From positions 2,645,001-2,709,000 of the forward strand of contig NZ_LT629733.1 of the NCBI RefSeq assembly GCF_900104785.1: a stretch of 64,000 bases of DNA, read 5' to 3'. The translations under genes were made by a program, and so were the position numbers. Below are positions 41,565 to 50,850 of the stretch, one piece after another (the stretch's first letter is position 1; each line of letters opens with the position of its first letter). The DNA comes from Formosa sp. Hel1_31_208. Lineage in GTDB: Bacteria > Bacteroidota > Bacteroidia > Flavobacteriales > Flavobacteriaceae. The notes under the pieces were generated by a model. It worked only from the letters and a program-made list of their open reading frames with translations, was not told the DNA's origin and searched no databases.

Positions 41565-43508
41565 TTAATTGTTTTGAATTTGTTTCTTAACACGGTTTAA
41601 AACCGTTGGATCAACCTTAACATCATATCGCTCATTAAGCTTTATTACCCAATTTTCTTCAATAAAATTTTGATAGTCACTAACTACTTTTCCTCTTGCT
41701 TCTTCCAATGTTTTGAAACCCGCAGGCAATAACGATTTTACAATGATAACATGAAAAGCATCATTGTGATTATAGATTTGTGAGATACCTTCTTTAAACT
41801 TAAAATTTTCTGGAAGTGAGGGATGTCCCTGCTCAAAAATTCCGGCTGTAGAAATGATATTTAATTCACCTTTTATGTTCATTGTCGACATGATATCCTC
41901 TACGGAAATACCTTTTTCAAAAGACTGTTTTACCTTTTCAACATTCGTTTTAGAAGCTGAAGACATTATTACCATATCAGCTCTGTCTTGCCAAACGTAT
42001 TTATCTTTATTATTTTTATAGAAAGATTCTAATCCCAGTGTGTCTTTTGTTGCAGCATTCCATACTTCCTTCTCCATAAGATCAAATAGCAATAATCCAT
42101 CTCTATATTCTTTTAAGACAAACGCAAAGTCTTCATTTTCGAATTCCAAATTATCTTCATGATACTTTAAAACCTGAGTTTCAAAAAAGATGTCTAATTC
42201 CTTATCAACAACGACATCAAGAGGTAAATTTTTCTTAAAATAATTACGTTGATTTTTCATTAATTGCATCATGAACTCTTTGTTTCGCACCGAACGATTG
42301 CCTAAAGTCATTATAATTCCATCTGAGTTAAAATCTTCAGTGACTTTCCATGCTTGATTAAAATAAGCATCGCTCATTATTGTCTTAAAATAGGCAACAG
42401 TATCTTTATTAACTTTCGCGGTGTACTTCGATGCCAATTGTTTAGCTAAGGCAGAGTTAATAAGTTTAGAACGTGAATCACGTTTGACTTTATTTTGTAA
42501 TTCTACTTTCATTTCTTCAAAAGGACGAAGTCCCTTTTTACGAATGAGTTTTATGATATGCCATCCGTAATCCGATTGAAATGGTTGTGAGATATCTCCT
42601 GAATTTTCTAAAGAAAAGGCAACATCTTCAAAAACTTTAGAACTTAATTGACCTCCAGTAAATAGTGCCAATTCACCACCTTTTGATGAAGAACTCTTAT
42701 CATCTGAAAACTGCTTTGCGAGAGATTGAAATTTTTCGCCTTGTTGAATTTTTTGATAAATCTGTTTGATTCTGTTTTCAGGATTTGTTGTACTGTCTTT
42801 TTGGTTTTGAGACACCATTATATGAGCAACAGTAACCTCTCCTAATGCTTTACGTTTATCAAAAACCTTCACAATATGATAGCCAAACCTCGTTCTAAAA
42901 GGCATAGACACCTCTCCTACCGGAGTTTCGAAAGCGACTGTTTCAAAAGGATACACCATTTTAAAACCTCCAAAATAGCCTAAATCTTCGGCAAAAATTG
43001 TTTGGCCGTTATGAACCTCTTTCTGAACAGCTTCATATCCTTCATTAATAACACGTTGACGTAATTTTAGCATGCGATTATAAACTACTAATGTGTCTGT
43101 TTCATTTTCGTCAATACGAATCAAAATATGCGATGCCTTAACATCATTAATAGTTCGTTCATAGGCTTCCTTCACCAGAGCATCGGTAACCTTACTATCT
43201 GCCATAAAGTTCTTTGTAAGCTGATTTTTATAATTATTAAATTCTTTTATGTACTTAGAATCTTTATCTAACCCTAAACGACGAGCTTCTTTCACTTTAA
43301 GTTGATAATTGATGAAAAGATCTAAATAGGCATCCACATCTTTTTGGCTTTCATCTTGAACTAAGTCTAAATTTTTATTGTATACTCTGATAAACTCTGA
43401 AGCCATTACTGGGTCTCCATCTACTGTGAATATTACATCATTGTTTTTCACCTGAGCCTGAGAAAAACAAGTCATAAAGAATAAAATCGCGGTAATTGAT
43501 ACTTTCAT
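41565..43508 (-). CDS. Parvulin-type peptidyl-prolyl isomerase
   Basis: From the ATG at 43508 (MKVSITAILFFMTCFSQAQ, a clean signal peptide) the product is 647 residues; an upstream ATG at 43577 would bury the signal peptide. Two rotamase domains of PpiC type are seen: VKASHILIRIDENETDTL to FGYHIVKVFD, and VTVAHIMVSQNQKDS to YGWHIIKLIRKKG. A third helical or beta C-terminal part follows, ending with YDVKVDPTVLNRVKKQI. It acts on outer-membrane or secreted proteins in the periplasm. First gene of a minus-strand unit of three chaperone-like genes and moxR. Confidence 0.92.
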   Translation of the reverse strand: MKVSITAILFFMTCFSQAQVKNNDVIFTVDGDPVMASEFIRVYNKNLDLVQDESQKDVDAYLDLFINYQLKVKEARRLGLDKDSKYIKEFNNYKNQLTKNFMADSKVTDALVKEAYERTINDVKASHILIRIDENETDTLVVYNRMLKLRQRVINEGYEAVQKEVHNGQTIFAEDLGYFGGFKMVYPFETVAFETPVGEVSMPFRTRFGYHIVKVFDKRKALGEVTVAHIMVSQNQKDSTTNPENRIKQIYQKIQQGEKFQSLAKQFSDDKSSSSKGGELALFTGGQLSSKVFEDVAFSLENSGDISQPFQSDYGWHIIKLIRKKGLRPFEEMKVELQNKVKRDSRSKLINSALAKQLASKYTAKVNKDTVAYFKTIMSDAYFNQAWKVTEDFNSDGIIMTLGNRSVRNKEFMMQLMKNQRNYFKKNLPLDVVVDKELDIFFETQVLKYHEDNLEFENEDFAFVLKEYRDGLLLFDLMEKEVWNAATKDTLGLESFYKNNKDKYVWQDRADMVIMSSASKTNVEKVKQSFEKGISVEDIMSTMNIKGELNIISTAGIFEQGHPSLPENFKFKEGISQIYNHNDAFHVIIVKSLLPAGFKTLEEARGKVVSDYQNFIEENWVIKLNERYDVKVDPTVLNRVKKQIQNN

Positions 43509-44120
43509 GTCTTTAATTTTATATTTCATTGGTTGTAATGTCTGCAACATTAAATCATTGGATTCTCGCTGAAGCAATTTATTTTAGTCTTATCATAATT
43601 GACGGTGACAATTTCAGCAAAAATAACACAATATCTACATAAAACAAGTTGCTTTTTGTAAACGCTTTAAGGGATTCTTTAGTATGAGAATTACTGGTTA
43701 AAAATAAGAGAAAATCACAAGTGGAATTATCACTTCATATGACTTCAAGTTATGAAGTTATAAATACGAAATCATTATAACATCTAACGAGGGTTTCTTA
43801 ATTATGAATTATGCGACTCTAACGATGTGAATTTTACATTCGATATCCCTAAAGCGAATGAGGTTTAAACAACGCTGATCACACTTGATTTCTGGGTGTT
43901 TAACTTAATTTATAAAGATTTCTCTTAGGTAAAGTTTATGGTTTAGATGTTTTAGATGGTAATATCAGAAGATCAGTATTTCAATAAATAGTAAAGAGAT
44001 GTCCAAAATAACATCCTTTATATACCATTAATCTAAAATTATGGTGATTGAACATTCAATCGCTATTTTATTTTAAAAAACCATCTATCTTTAAAATTGA
44101 ATTATCCCTCTAGATTCAAA
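43509..44120. other. Gene-free stretch
   Basis: Over about 610 bases I see no coding sequence, RNA gene or clear terminator on either strand. It holds the upstream regions of the PPIase gene (left) and the START-like gene (right), with a TATCTTTA sequence near 44085-44092 that is a weak -7 box for the latter. Short palindromic bits are present, but none is convincing. Confidence 0.6.
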
Positions 44121-44576
44121 ATGAAATATACTACAGAAATAAAGGTAGATGTACCTCTACATGTGTTCATAAAAAAAATGGACAACATTGAAAACTTAAA
44201 ACATTGGCAACGTGGCTTGACATCGGTTGAGCACCTCTCAGGTGATCCTGGCGAATTAGGTGCTAAAATGAAGCTGACCTATCAGTTTGGCAAACGTAAA
44301 ATGGAGCTCATAGAAACGATAACAAAACGCAATTTCCCTAATGAATTTCATGCTAATTACGGTTCTAAGAGTGTGCACAATATTCAGGAAAATTATTTTG
44401 AAAGCACGCCTGATGATTTTACAAAATGGACTTCAAAAAGTGAATTTATTCCCTTAAATTTGGTAATGAGAATTATGCTGTTTTTAATGCCTAGCGCATT
44501 TAAAAAACAATCATTAAAATATATGAGAGATTTTAAAAATTTTGCTGAACATGGAACATCAGTAACAAATGCGTAA
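44121..44576 (+). CDS. SRPBCC/START-like protein
   Basis: The 151-residue product from ATG at 44121 reads MKYTTEIKVDVPLHVFIKKM and continues with DNIENLKHWQRGLTSVEHL, the helix-grip opening of polyketide cyclase/SRPBCC proteins; GELGAKMKLTYQFGKRKMELIETI is the strand region. These bind small hydrophobic ligands; the ligand is unknown. A TTG at 44097 would extend the protein by eight residues but has no support. It overlaps the next gene by eight bases, so the two are coupled. Confidence 0.75.
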   Translation: MKYTTEIKVDVPLHVFIKKMDNIENLKHWQRGLTSVEHLSGDPGELGAKMKLTYQFGKRKMELIETITKRNFPNEFHANYGSKSVHNIQENYFESTPDDFTKWTSKSEFIPLNLVMRIMLFLMPSAFKKQSLKYMRDFKNFAEHGTSVTNA

Positions 44577-44805
44577 ATTAAAATTAATCTGGGACTTTAG
44601 AGGTCCTGACGCTTTCAAAATAGCTGAACACCACGAAAAGCATCTTAAGGGTTATGTTTCTCTTGAAAAAACCAATTTAAATATTACTGGCTTTGAACAA
44701 CTTAACGAGATGCATAGCATCGCTTATATGGTTGTTACAGAGGATGAAATGAGACCCATAAGAGATGCTTTGAAACCGCATCGTGGACAGTTATTTGAAG
44801 AGTAA
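44569..44805 (+). CDS. Hypothetical small protein
   Basis: A 78-residue protein, no signal or membrane segment, with a mixed alpha/beta look: RKLKLIWDFRGPDAFKIAEH, then GYVSLEKTNLNITGFEQL and MHSIAYMVVTEDEMRPI. The pattern suggests a ferredoxin-like fold. I do not recognise a named family. It overlaps the SRPBCC gene by eight bases, and the two probably function together. No downstream partner before a 388-base gap. Confidence 0.65.
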   Translation: MRKLKLIWDFRGPDAFKIAEHHEKHLKGYVSLEKTNLNITGFEQLNEMHSIAYMVVTEDEMRPIRDALKPHRGQLFEE

Positions 44806-45193
44806 CTACCCTTTATTCAACACGTCTATTTAAACCTACAACTCATACAATTAAATAGTCATAAAAAACTACTCAAAACAGCAATTAGAAACTCAGTAAA
44901 TTATTTTCTTGACATCACTTTAATTGTTTTTCTTAACTTAGATGTATCTCAAACCTTCGTTAGTAATGACTAAGAATGAAATTCTTAAGGAATTGAAAAA
45001 AACTAAATGTAATCTACTAGAATAGGTCATAGTGAAAAGCAATCATTGCCTAACCAATAATCTCAAGGAAAGGGAATATGTACAAGTGAGGTTATAAGCA
45101 ACATTAATAATAAAACCGACTTTATTGATTACTACTAAAAAAGATACTGTGGTAAGTAGAAAATCAAAATAACAACTAACTAAATCAATAATT
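44806..45193. other. Gene-free stretch
   Basis: About 390 AT-rich bases between the 78-residue protein gene and the membrane protein gene hold no convincing ORF, RNA gene or terminator. An antisense frame at 45043-45435 is rejected because it overlaps the real membrane protein gene. Confidence 0.55.
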
Positions 45194-45616
45194 ATGAATC
45201 CAATTTTAAAAAATATTTTAGCCATCGTAATTGGTTGGCTCACTGGAAGTGTAATAAATATGGGATTAATAAAACTAGGCCATTTGCTCATGCCTATTGA
45301 CGGTGTAGATCCAAACAATATGGAAGTCATGGCCGAAGTTATGCCTACTTTAAGTTTTGAGTATTTTATCTTTCCTTTTTTAGCACATGCATTAGGCACT
45401 TTTATAGGAGCATTTATTGCTGCCAGAATTGCCAATTATCGTAAAATGGCCTTTGCAATGGCAATAGGTTTTCTCTTCTTACTTGGTGGCATTATGATTA
45501 ATTACATACTCGCTGGACCAACATGGTTTACAGTCGTTGATCTCTTTTTAGCCTACATTCCAATGGCTTGGATAGGTGGGGAATTAGCGTTGAAACTTTC
45601 TAAAAATAAAAAATGA
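45194..45616 (+). CDS. Four-helix membrane protein
   Basis: A 140-residue integral membrane protein with four helices: the first (NILAIVIGWLTGSVINMGLI), FIFPFLAHALGTFIGAFIAA, MAFAMAIGFLFLLGGIMI and FTVVDLFLAYIPMAWIGG. Glycine-rich helices recall small membrane proteins of unknown function seen in Bacteroidota. The stop TGA overlaps the ATG of the short lipoprotein frame that follows, so they would be coupled. I cannot assign a function. Confidence 0.75.
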   Translation: MNPILKNILAIVIGWLTGSVINMGLIKLGHLLMPIDGVDPNNMEVMAEVMPTLSFEYFIFPFLAHALGTFIGAFIAARIANYRKMAFAMAIGFLFLLGGIMINYILAGPTWFTVVDLFLAYIPMAWIGGELALKLSKNKK

Positions 45617-45936
45617 GAAAATTTGCTTTTATTATTTTAACCTCAGCTGTCTTATCGGCATGTGTTTCTAGTGATTCTATTTTTGAATTAAGTCCATCAC
45701 AAAGTATGTCTATTACCGAAAAAGGACCGGGTCAAGATGCAGCTAATAATCCATATTAAAATGACAAAAGCATAGCTATAGTCAAAAATAATTGTGAAAG
45801 TAGTTTTGTAATTCGAGTGCAAAATAAAGGAAAACTAATAGCAGAAATCACATTGAATCCATCACAGAAAAACACGATAGTCCTCGAAAAAGGCAGTGAA
45901 TTATACTTGGATAGTGAATTGGTATCAAAAGCATGA
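45613..45936 (+). pseudogene. Small lipoprotein gene interrupted by an in-frame TAA
   Basis: From ATG at 45613 (overlapping the previous stop) the frame encodes MRKFAFIILTSAVLSACVSS, with lipobox LSAC, and ends after 48 residues at TAA 45757-45759. The same frame then stays open without another stop to TGA at 45934-45936, encoding 58 more sensible residues (NDKSIAIVKNNCESSFVIRV, then NTIVLEKGSELYLDS). Together they make a 107-codon lipoprotein with one nonsense codon. Either it is a recent nonsense mutation, a sequencing error, or two separate pieces. I know of no readthrough signal here. Confidence 0.6.
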
Positions 45937-45967
45937 TTAAAATTTAAAAAAGCAAAATAAAAGACAC

Positions 45968-45998
45968 AAAAAAGCACAATGCTTTGTTGTGCTTTTTT
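45968..45998. terminator. Bidirectional terminator before guaB
   Basis: A 10-bp stem (45970-45979 with 45987-45996) with A and T flanks ends both the small lipoprotein frame and the convergent guaB gene. Confidence 0.85.
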
Positions 45999-46013
45999 AA
46001 TTTGTATACTATT

Positions 46014-47486
46014 CTATCTCGAATAATTAGGCGCCTCCTTAGTAATGGTTACATCATGTGGGTGACTTTCATTAATTCCTGACGCCGTGATTTTCACAAA
46101 ACGACCAGTCTTTTTTAAAGTATCAATATCTTTTGCACCGCAATAGCCCATTCCAGCTCGCAGACCACCAACAAACTGATGAATACTTTCCTCTAATTCA
46201 CCTTTGTAGGGAACACGACCAACAATGCCCTCAGGCACTAATTTCTTAATATCATCTTCGACATCCTGAAAATAACGATCTTTACTTCCTTGCTTCATAG
46301 CTTCAACTGAACCCATGCCACGATAAGACTTGAACTTACGACCTTCGTAAATAATTGTTTCTCCCGGACTCTCCTTTGTTCCAGCCAATAAAGATCCTAA
46401 CATTACGCAATCCGCACCAGCTGCAATGGCTTTAGGGATATCTCCTGTGTAACGTATCCCACCATCGGCAATTACGGGAACACCAGTACCCTTTATCGCT
46501 GCAGCTACTTCTAATACCGCTGAAAACTGCGGAAATCCGACACCCGCGACTACTCTAGTTGTGCAAATTGAACCCGGACCTATACCAACCTTCACTGCAT
46601 CAGCTCCGGCTTCGACAAGATATTTGGCTGCTTCTGCAGTAGCAATATTACCAACAATCACTTCTAAGTTTGGAAATTTCTTTTTGATTGCTTTTAATAC
46701 CATAACCACACCTTTTGTATGTCCGTGGGCTGTATCAATAATTACGGCATCAACACCGGCTTTAACTAGTGCAGAAGCTCTATCAACCGCATCACCAGTA
46801 ACACCTATAGCAGCAGCAACGCGCAACCTTCCATAGGAATCTTTATTAGCATTTGGTTTTTGGGTAACTTTAGTAATATCTCTAAATGTAATAAGTCCAA
46901 CTAACTTATATTGGTCATCAACAATAAGAAGTTTTTCGATTTTATTTTGTTGTAATATTTTCTCAGCATCTTTTAACGATGTGCCTTTAGCCGAAGTAAT
47001 CAAATTATCAGAGGTCATAACTTCTACTATTGGTCGATCATTATCGCGTTCAAAACGTAAATCGCGATTAGTAACGATACCAACTAATTTACCATTGTCA
47101 TCAACAATTGGAATCCCACCAATTTTATGCTCAGCCATATTCTGATTGGCATCACCCACAGTTGCGGTTAAAGGCAAGGTGACTGGATCTATAATCATTC
47201 CACTTTCGGCACGTTTCACACGTCTGACTTTATCAGCCTGTTGTTCAATGGTCATGTTTTTATGAAGTACACCAATACCACCTTCTTGAGCCATAGCAAT
47301 AGCCATTTTACTCTCGGTAACTGTATCCATAGCTGCAGATACCACAGGAATATTGATCGTTATGTTACGTGTGAATTTGGTTTGAATATTTACTTCTCTA
47401 GGAAGTACTTCGGAAAATGCTGGAACTAAGAGTACGTCGTCATAGGTGAGACCTTCTCCAACAATTTTGTTTTCGTGTGCTATCAT
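46014..47486 (-). CDS. guaB: Inosine-5'-monophosphate dehydrogenase
   Basis: Oxidises IMP to XMP, the committed step of GMP synthesis. The 490-residue TIM barrel contains a CBS-domain pair (about 95-205), the catalytic-loop Cys in [33 protein letters not shown], and the flap region [20 protein letters not shown]. The start [20 protein letters not shown] is typical. Upstream, a TATCTTTG box on the minus strand at 47513-47520 and a short hairpin (47490-47509) lie in the leader. Monocistronic, closed by the terminator at 45968-45998. Confidence 0.97.
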   Translation of the reverse strand: MIAHENKIVGEGLTYDDVLLVPAFSEVLPREVNIQTKFTRNITINIPVVSAAMDTVTESKMAIAMAQEGGIGVLHKNMTIEQQADKVRRVKRAESGMIIDPVTLPLTATVGDANQNMAEHKIGGIPIVDDNGKLVGIVTNRDLRFERDNDRPIVEVMTSDNLITSAKGTSLKDAEKILQQNKIEKLLIVDDQYKLVGLITFRDITKVTQKPNANKDSYGRLRVAAAIGVTGDAVDRASALVKAGVDAVIIDTAHGHTKGVVMVLKAIKKKFPNLEVIVGNIATAEAAKYLVEAGADAVKVGIGPGSICTTRVVAGVGFPQFSAVLEVAAAIKGTGVPVIADGGIRYTGDIPKAIAAGADCVMLGSLLAGTKESPGETIIYEGRKFKSYRGMGSVEAMKQGSKDRYFQDVEDDIKKLVPEGIVGRVPYKGELEESIHQFVGGLRAGMGYCGAKDIDTLKKTGRFVKITASGINESHPHDVTITKEAPNYSR

Positions 47487-47489
47487 GAT

Positions 47490-47520
47490 GCAATTACAGT
47501 TATAATTGCGTGCAAAGATA
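47490..47520 (-). promoter_or_regulatory. guaB leader: -7 box and hairpin
   Basis: On the minus strand TATCTTTG (47513-47520) lies about 27 bases before guaB, and a 7-bp hairpin GCAATTA / TAATTGC (47490-47509) follows it in the leader. The hairpin is too simple to call a riboswitch. Confidence 0.4.
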
Positions 47521-47605
47521 CAATTAAATAACGAATACTAATAAGATTAGAACAAATCTTAGATGTGCTTATTAAGGGTTAGCGGCGACAGAATGGTCGT
47601 GATTC

Positions 47606-47749
47606 TTAAACAAAAGGGCAGCGCCGACAATTGGTCTTACCATTCTTTTTATACTTCTTACAACAAGTCTTCTTTTTATTCATCTCAGAATACAGGATAC
47701 AGGAGGTAATTATAATAGGCGTTGCTGTTTTGATATGATCCTTTTGCAT
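47606..47749 (-). CDS. Small Cys/Lys-rich protein
   Basis: A 47-residue frame from ATG at 47749 ends at TAA 47606-47608. The last half, MNKKKTCCKKYKKNGKTN followed by CRRCPFV, has four cysteines in CC...CxxC order inside a Lys/Arg-rich stretch, a pattern I recall in small conserved proteins of Flavobacteria. An internal ATG (47683) would give only this 25-residue part. A TAATTTTG -7 box on the minus strand (about 47776-47783) and the palindrome at 47758-47772 lie just upstream. A metal- or nucleic-acid-binding role is possible. Unknown function. Confidence 0.55.
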   Translation of the reverse strand: MQKDHIKTATPIIITSCILYSEMNKKKTCCKKYKKNGKTNCRRCPFV

Positions 47750-47757
47750 TATTTTAA

Positions 47758-47772
47758 TTTATTCTAAATAAA
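47758..47772. promoter_or_regulatory. Palindromic box TTTATTCTAAATAAA, copy 1
   Basis: A 15-bp element with perfect TTTAT / ATAAA arms lies in the leader of the Cys-rich small-protein gene. The identical 15 bases occur at 48486-48500, before the FecA-like receptor gene. Confidence 0.5.
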
Positions 47773-47837
47773 TACAAAATTACATAAAAAAACTGTCGCT
47801 GCTGAAGTCTTTTTACAACTATTTATTAACAGTTCTA

Positions 47838-48341
47838 TTACTCATTTTCATGAGCCGCTGCAATGGTATTTATATCGCGATCAAACAAGTAATGACCAGA
47901 TTTATCATTACCTATAATATTGAGTTTATCAAGTAACGTCCTAGCCATAGCTTCCTCTTCTAGTTGCTCAGTGACGTACCACTGCATAAAATTATGTACG
48001 TTGTAATCCTTATTTTGCAAACACTCATATATCACATGATTGATTTGCTCAGTTACAAACATTTCACTAGTCAAAAACTTTTCGAAAAGCTCATTAAGTC
48101 CTTTGTAAGTTGGCTTTGGTTTATCTAATGCTGGAATGATGACATTCCCTCCACGTTCATTAACAAATTTGATAAGTTTAGCCATGTGAACTCGTTCTTC
48201 ATCAGATTGACTGTAAAAAAAGTCAGCAACACCGTTATAACCCTCAGCATCTGCCCAAGAAGCCATTGCCAAATATTGCAAAGATGCCTGGGCTTCGTAT
48301 TTTATTTGATTATTTAATAACTGTTCTATGGTTGTATTCAT
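47838..48341 (-). CDS. Ferritin
   Basis: Stores iron in a 24-subunit shell. From ATG at 48341 the 167-residue product begins MNTTIEQLLNNQIKYEAQAS, the standard ferritin helix A; an upstream ATG at 48389 adds 16 residues not seen in the family. Ferroxidase residues are visible: Glu in IKYEAQAS, EERVHMAKLI (ExxH), and Glu/Gln in YVTEQLEEEAMA. It is divergent from the FecA-like receptor gene, with the palindrome copy 2 in between. Iron control is plausible from that arrangement. Confidence 0.95.
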   Translation of the reverse strand: MNTTIEQLLNNQIKYEAQASLQYLAMASWADAEGYNGVADFFYSQSDEERVHMAKLIKFVNERGGNVIIPALDKPKPTYKGLNELFEKFLTSEMFVTEQINHVIYECLQNKDYNVHNFMQWYVTEQLEEEAMARTLLDKLNIIGNDKSGHYLFDRDINTIAAAHENE

Positions 48342-48485
48342 GACTTTTATTTTGTGGTTTTCTTGTACTAAAATAAGCATAATATTCAAGATATGAAGTG
48401 TTCTTAATAAATCAAAACAGAGACGGCTAAAAATAATATAGAATCAATACTACTGACTTTCAAATCTTTATAAATTTTATTCTTA

Positions 48486-48500
48486 TTTATTCTAAATAAA
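48486..48500. promoter_or_regulatory. Palindromic box TTTATTCTAAATAAA, copy 2
   Basis: Identical to the element at 47758-47772. It ends one base before the TTTG of the receptor promoter and is 145 bases from the ferritin start, a position from which a repressor could block the receptor promoter. Confidence 0.55.
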
Positions 48501-48501
48501 C

Positions 48502-48532
48502 TTTGATAAAGTATATTTCATGCTTAAATTTG
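48502..48532 (+). promoter_or_regulatory. FecA-like receptor promoter
   Basis: TTTG at 48502-48505 and TAAATTTG at 48525-48532 with a 19-base spacer match the Bacteroidota promoter; the ATG follows 24 bases later. Confidence 0.65.
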
Positions 48533-48556
48533 CACCCGAAAAATCAACTATTTTAA

Positions 48557-50797
48557 ATGAGTCTAAATAAAATGAAATATAAAATCGTATTATTATTCTT
48601 ACTTTCTATTGGTGTGTCATTTGCACAAAATTCACCGAATACCCAAGCTAAAGATTCCATTCAAAAGCTTGATGAAGTCCTATTAAAAACCAATGTGATT
48701 TTCGGTAATAAATACCAAGCTAAAAACAGAACAGGTTCATCATATTACATCTCTCCAAAAGAGCTAGCAAAATTTAATTATACTGATATTAATAGAGCTT
48801 TAAGAACCGTACCTGGTGTAAATATTTACGAAGAAGATGGCTTTGGATTAAGACCTAACATTAGTTTAAGAGGTACCTCTCCTGAAAGAAGCGCTAAAAT
48901 ATCCATCATGGAAGATGGGGTGCTTATTGCTCCTGCACCATATAGTGCTCCCGCAGCCTATTATTTCCCATCGGTAGCAAGAATGGAAGCCGTTGAAATT
49001 CTAAAAGGTAGTAGTCAAGTACAGTATGGTCCGTTTACAACAGGTGGTGCAATCAATTTAGTGTCTAGCCAAATCCCAAATTCTTTTACAGGACGGGTAA
49101 AAGCTAGTACTGGTAGTTTTAATTCTAATCAGTTTCATGCAAAAATTGGCGATAGCAAAGCTAATATTGGCTATAGTATTGAATATCTAAATTTTAATTC
49201 GGATGGATTCAAAAATTTACCTGATGGCGGTAATACCGGTTTTGATAAAAATGATCTGGTAGCAAAATTCCGTGTCAATACGAATGCTAATGCGAAAGTA
49301 CAGCAGGCATTAGATGTAAAATTTCAATATTCGGATGAAATCTCAAACGAAACTTATCTAGGTTTAACGCAAGCCGATTTCAATTCAAACCCCTTTGATC
49401 GTTATGCCAGTTCACAAGAGGACACCATGACCAACGATCATATTCAGTTTATGCTCTCACATCAATTAGATATAAGCAAGACACTCAGAATTACGACCAC
49501 TGGTTACTATAATGGGTTTTCCAGAAATTGGTATAAGCTAGATGATGTAGTATTTAACGGTACAAAAGCAAGTATTGCCTCTATTGTTGGAGATCCTGAA
49601 ACATTTTCCGATTACATGGCTATTGTCAACGGAAGCGCTAATTCTGATGCTGATGCTCTTTTAGTTAAAGCCAATAATAGGGTTTACGTATCAAAAGGGG
49701 TTCAGACAAAACTTGATTACCATTGGTCTGGAGAGCAGGTATTTCATGATCTCGAAGTAGGACTTCGCTATCACTATGACGAAGAAGATCGTATCCAATG
49801 GGAAGATGGATACAGCATGACAGATGGTGATATGATTTTAACCACAGACGCACCACTTGGAAGTGATGCGAACAGGATTAGTAGTGCCAATGCTTTTGCA
49901 GCTTATGTGCTTTACAAACTGAAATATAAGAACCTGACTTTAACTCCTGGTTTGAGATATGAGAACATTGTTTTAAATCGTGAAAACTTTGGTACCAATG
50001 ATCCTAACAGAACGGGTAGCAATTTAACTACAAGAGAAAACCAAGTTGATGTATTTATACCAGGTATTGGATTTAACTATAAATTTGATAATGATTTATC
50101 TGTTTATGGTGGTATACATAAGGGCTTTTCTCCTCCTAGTAATCAATTAGGTCAAAAACCAGAAGAAAGTGTCAACTACGAATTAGGGACCCGCTTTAGT
50201 ATGAAAGAAATTAGCGGAGAAGTCGTTGCTTTTTATAACGATTATAGCAACCTCTTAGGTAGTGATCTTGCAGCAACGGGTGGTACTGGCTCCCTAGAAC
50301 AATTTAATGCAGGCGAAGTTAGTGTTCGCGGTTTAGAATTACTATTAAATTATGATCTCTTAGCTAAAAACTCAAAATTCGCATTACCGATTACTTTTGG
50401 CTATACTTTTACAGATACCGAATTCCTAAATAGTTTTGGCAGCTCAGATGATCTTTGGGGAGAAGTAACTAAAGGTGATGAACTGCCATATATTGCAAAA
50501 CATCAGTTCAATACTACCATTTCACTCGAACACGCATCATTTGAAATACATCTCAATGGTCGTTATAATGGTGCTTTCAGAACAACGGCGGGCACTGAAG
50601 CAATAACAGATAGCAATGGCGTAACCTCCAACTTCATATTTGATTTCTCAGGTAAATATCACCTCACAAAGTATTTAAGTCTCACCGGGAATATCATCAA
50701 TCTCTTAGATGAAACTTATGCGGTTTCAAGGGTTCCAGCTGGATTACGTCCCGGACATCCGTTTGGTGCCTATGCTGGTTTAGAATTGCGATTTTAG
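48557..50797 (+). CDS. TonB-dependent receptor, FecA-like
   Basis: An outer-membrane transporter of 746 residues with a signal peptide (VLLFLLSIGVSFAQ), a plug domain (about 45-165: FNYTDINRALRTVPGVNIYE, then ISLRGTSPERSAKISIMEDG and VEILKGSSQVQYGPFTTGGA), and a beta-barrel ending in AYAGLELRF with terminal Phe. The plug motif with SPERSAKI matches the ferric-dicitrate/FecA branch. It is divergent from ferritin and probably iron-regulated by the box at 48486-48500. No carboxypeptidase-like N-terminal extension is present. The true ligand, ferric citrate or another siderophore, cannot be told. Confidence 0.93.
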   Translation: MSLNKMKYKIVLLFLLSIGVSFAQNSPNTQAKDSIQKLDEVLLKTNVIFGNKYQAKNRTGSSYYISPKELAKFNYTDINRALRTVPGVNIYEEDGFGLRPNISLRGTSPERSAKISIMEDGVLIAPAPYSAPAAYYFPSVARMEAVEILKGSSQVQYGPFTTGGAINLVSSQIPNSFTGRVKASTGSFNSNQFHAKIGDSKANIGYSIEYLNFNSDGFKNLPDGGNTGFDKNDLVAKFRVNTNANAKVQQALDVKFQYSDEISNETYLGLTQADFNSNPFDRYASSQEDTMTNDHIQFMLSHQLDISKTLRITTTGYYNGFSRNWYKLDDVVFNGTKASIASIVGDPETFSDYMAIVNGSANSDADALLVKANNRVYVSKGVQTKLDYHWSGEQVFHDLEVGLRYHYDEEDRIQWEDGYSMTDGDMILTTDAPLGSDANRISSANAFAAYVLYKLKYKNLTLTPGLRYENIVLNRENFGTNDPNRTGSNLTTRENQVDVFIPGIGFNYKFDNDLSVYGGIHKGFSPPSNQLGQKPEESVNYELGTRFSMKEISGEVVAFYNDYSNLLGSDLAATGGTGSLEQFNAGEVSVRGLELLLNYDLLAKNSKFALPITFGYTFTDTEFLNSFGSSDDLWGEVTKGDELPYIAKHQFNTTISLEHASFEIHLNGRYNGAFRTTAGTEAITDSNGVTSNFIFDFSGKYHLTKYLSLTGNIINLLDETYAVSRVPAGLRPGHPFGAYAGLELRF

Positions 50798-50817
50798 AAG
50801 TATATTTTATGTGCAGT

Positions 50818-50847
50818 AAAGAGTCATTATAACAATAATGGCTCTTT
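50818..50847. terminator. Bidirectional terminator
   Basis: A 13-bp stem (50818-50830 with 50835-50847, one T/G mismatch or wobble) with a T-tract lies between the receptor gene and the convergent HMG-CoA lyase gene. Confidence 0.8.
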
Positions 50848-50850
50848 TTT

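Noticed and set aside
45043..45435. Minus-strand ORF of 130 residues.
   Set aside because: It is antisense to the four-helix membrane protein gene, which has proper helices and a coupled downstream frame.
47490..47509. Purine riboswitch before guaB.
   Set aside because: Only a single 7-bp hairpin is present; the three-way junction expected of a purine riboswitch is absent.
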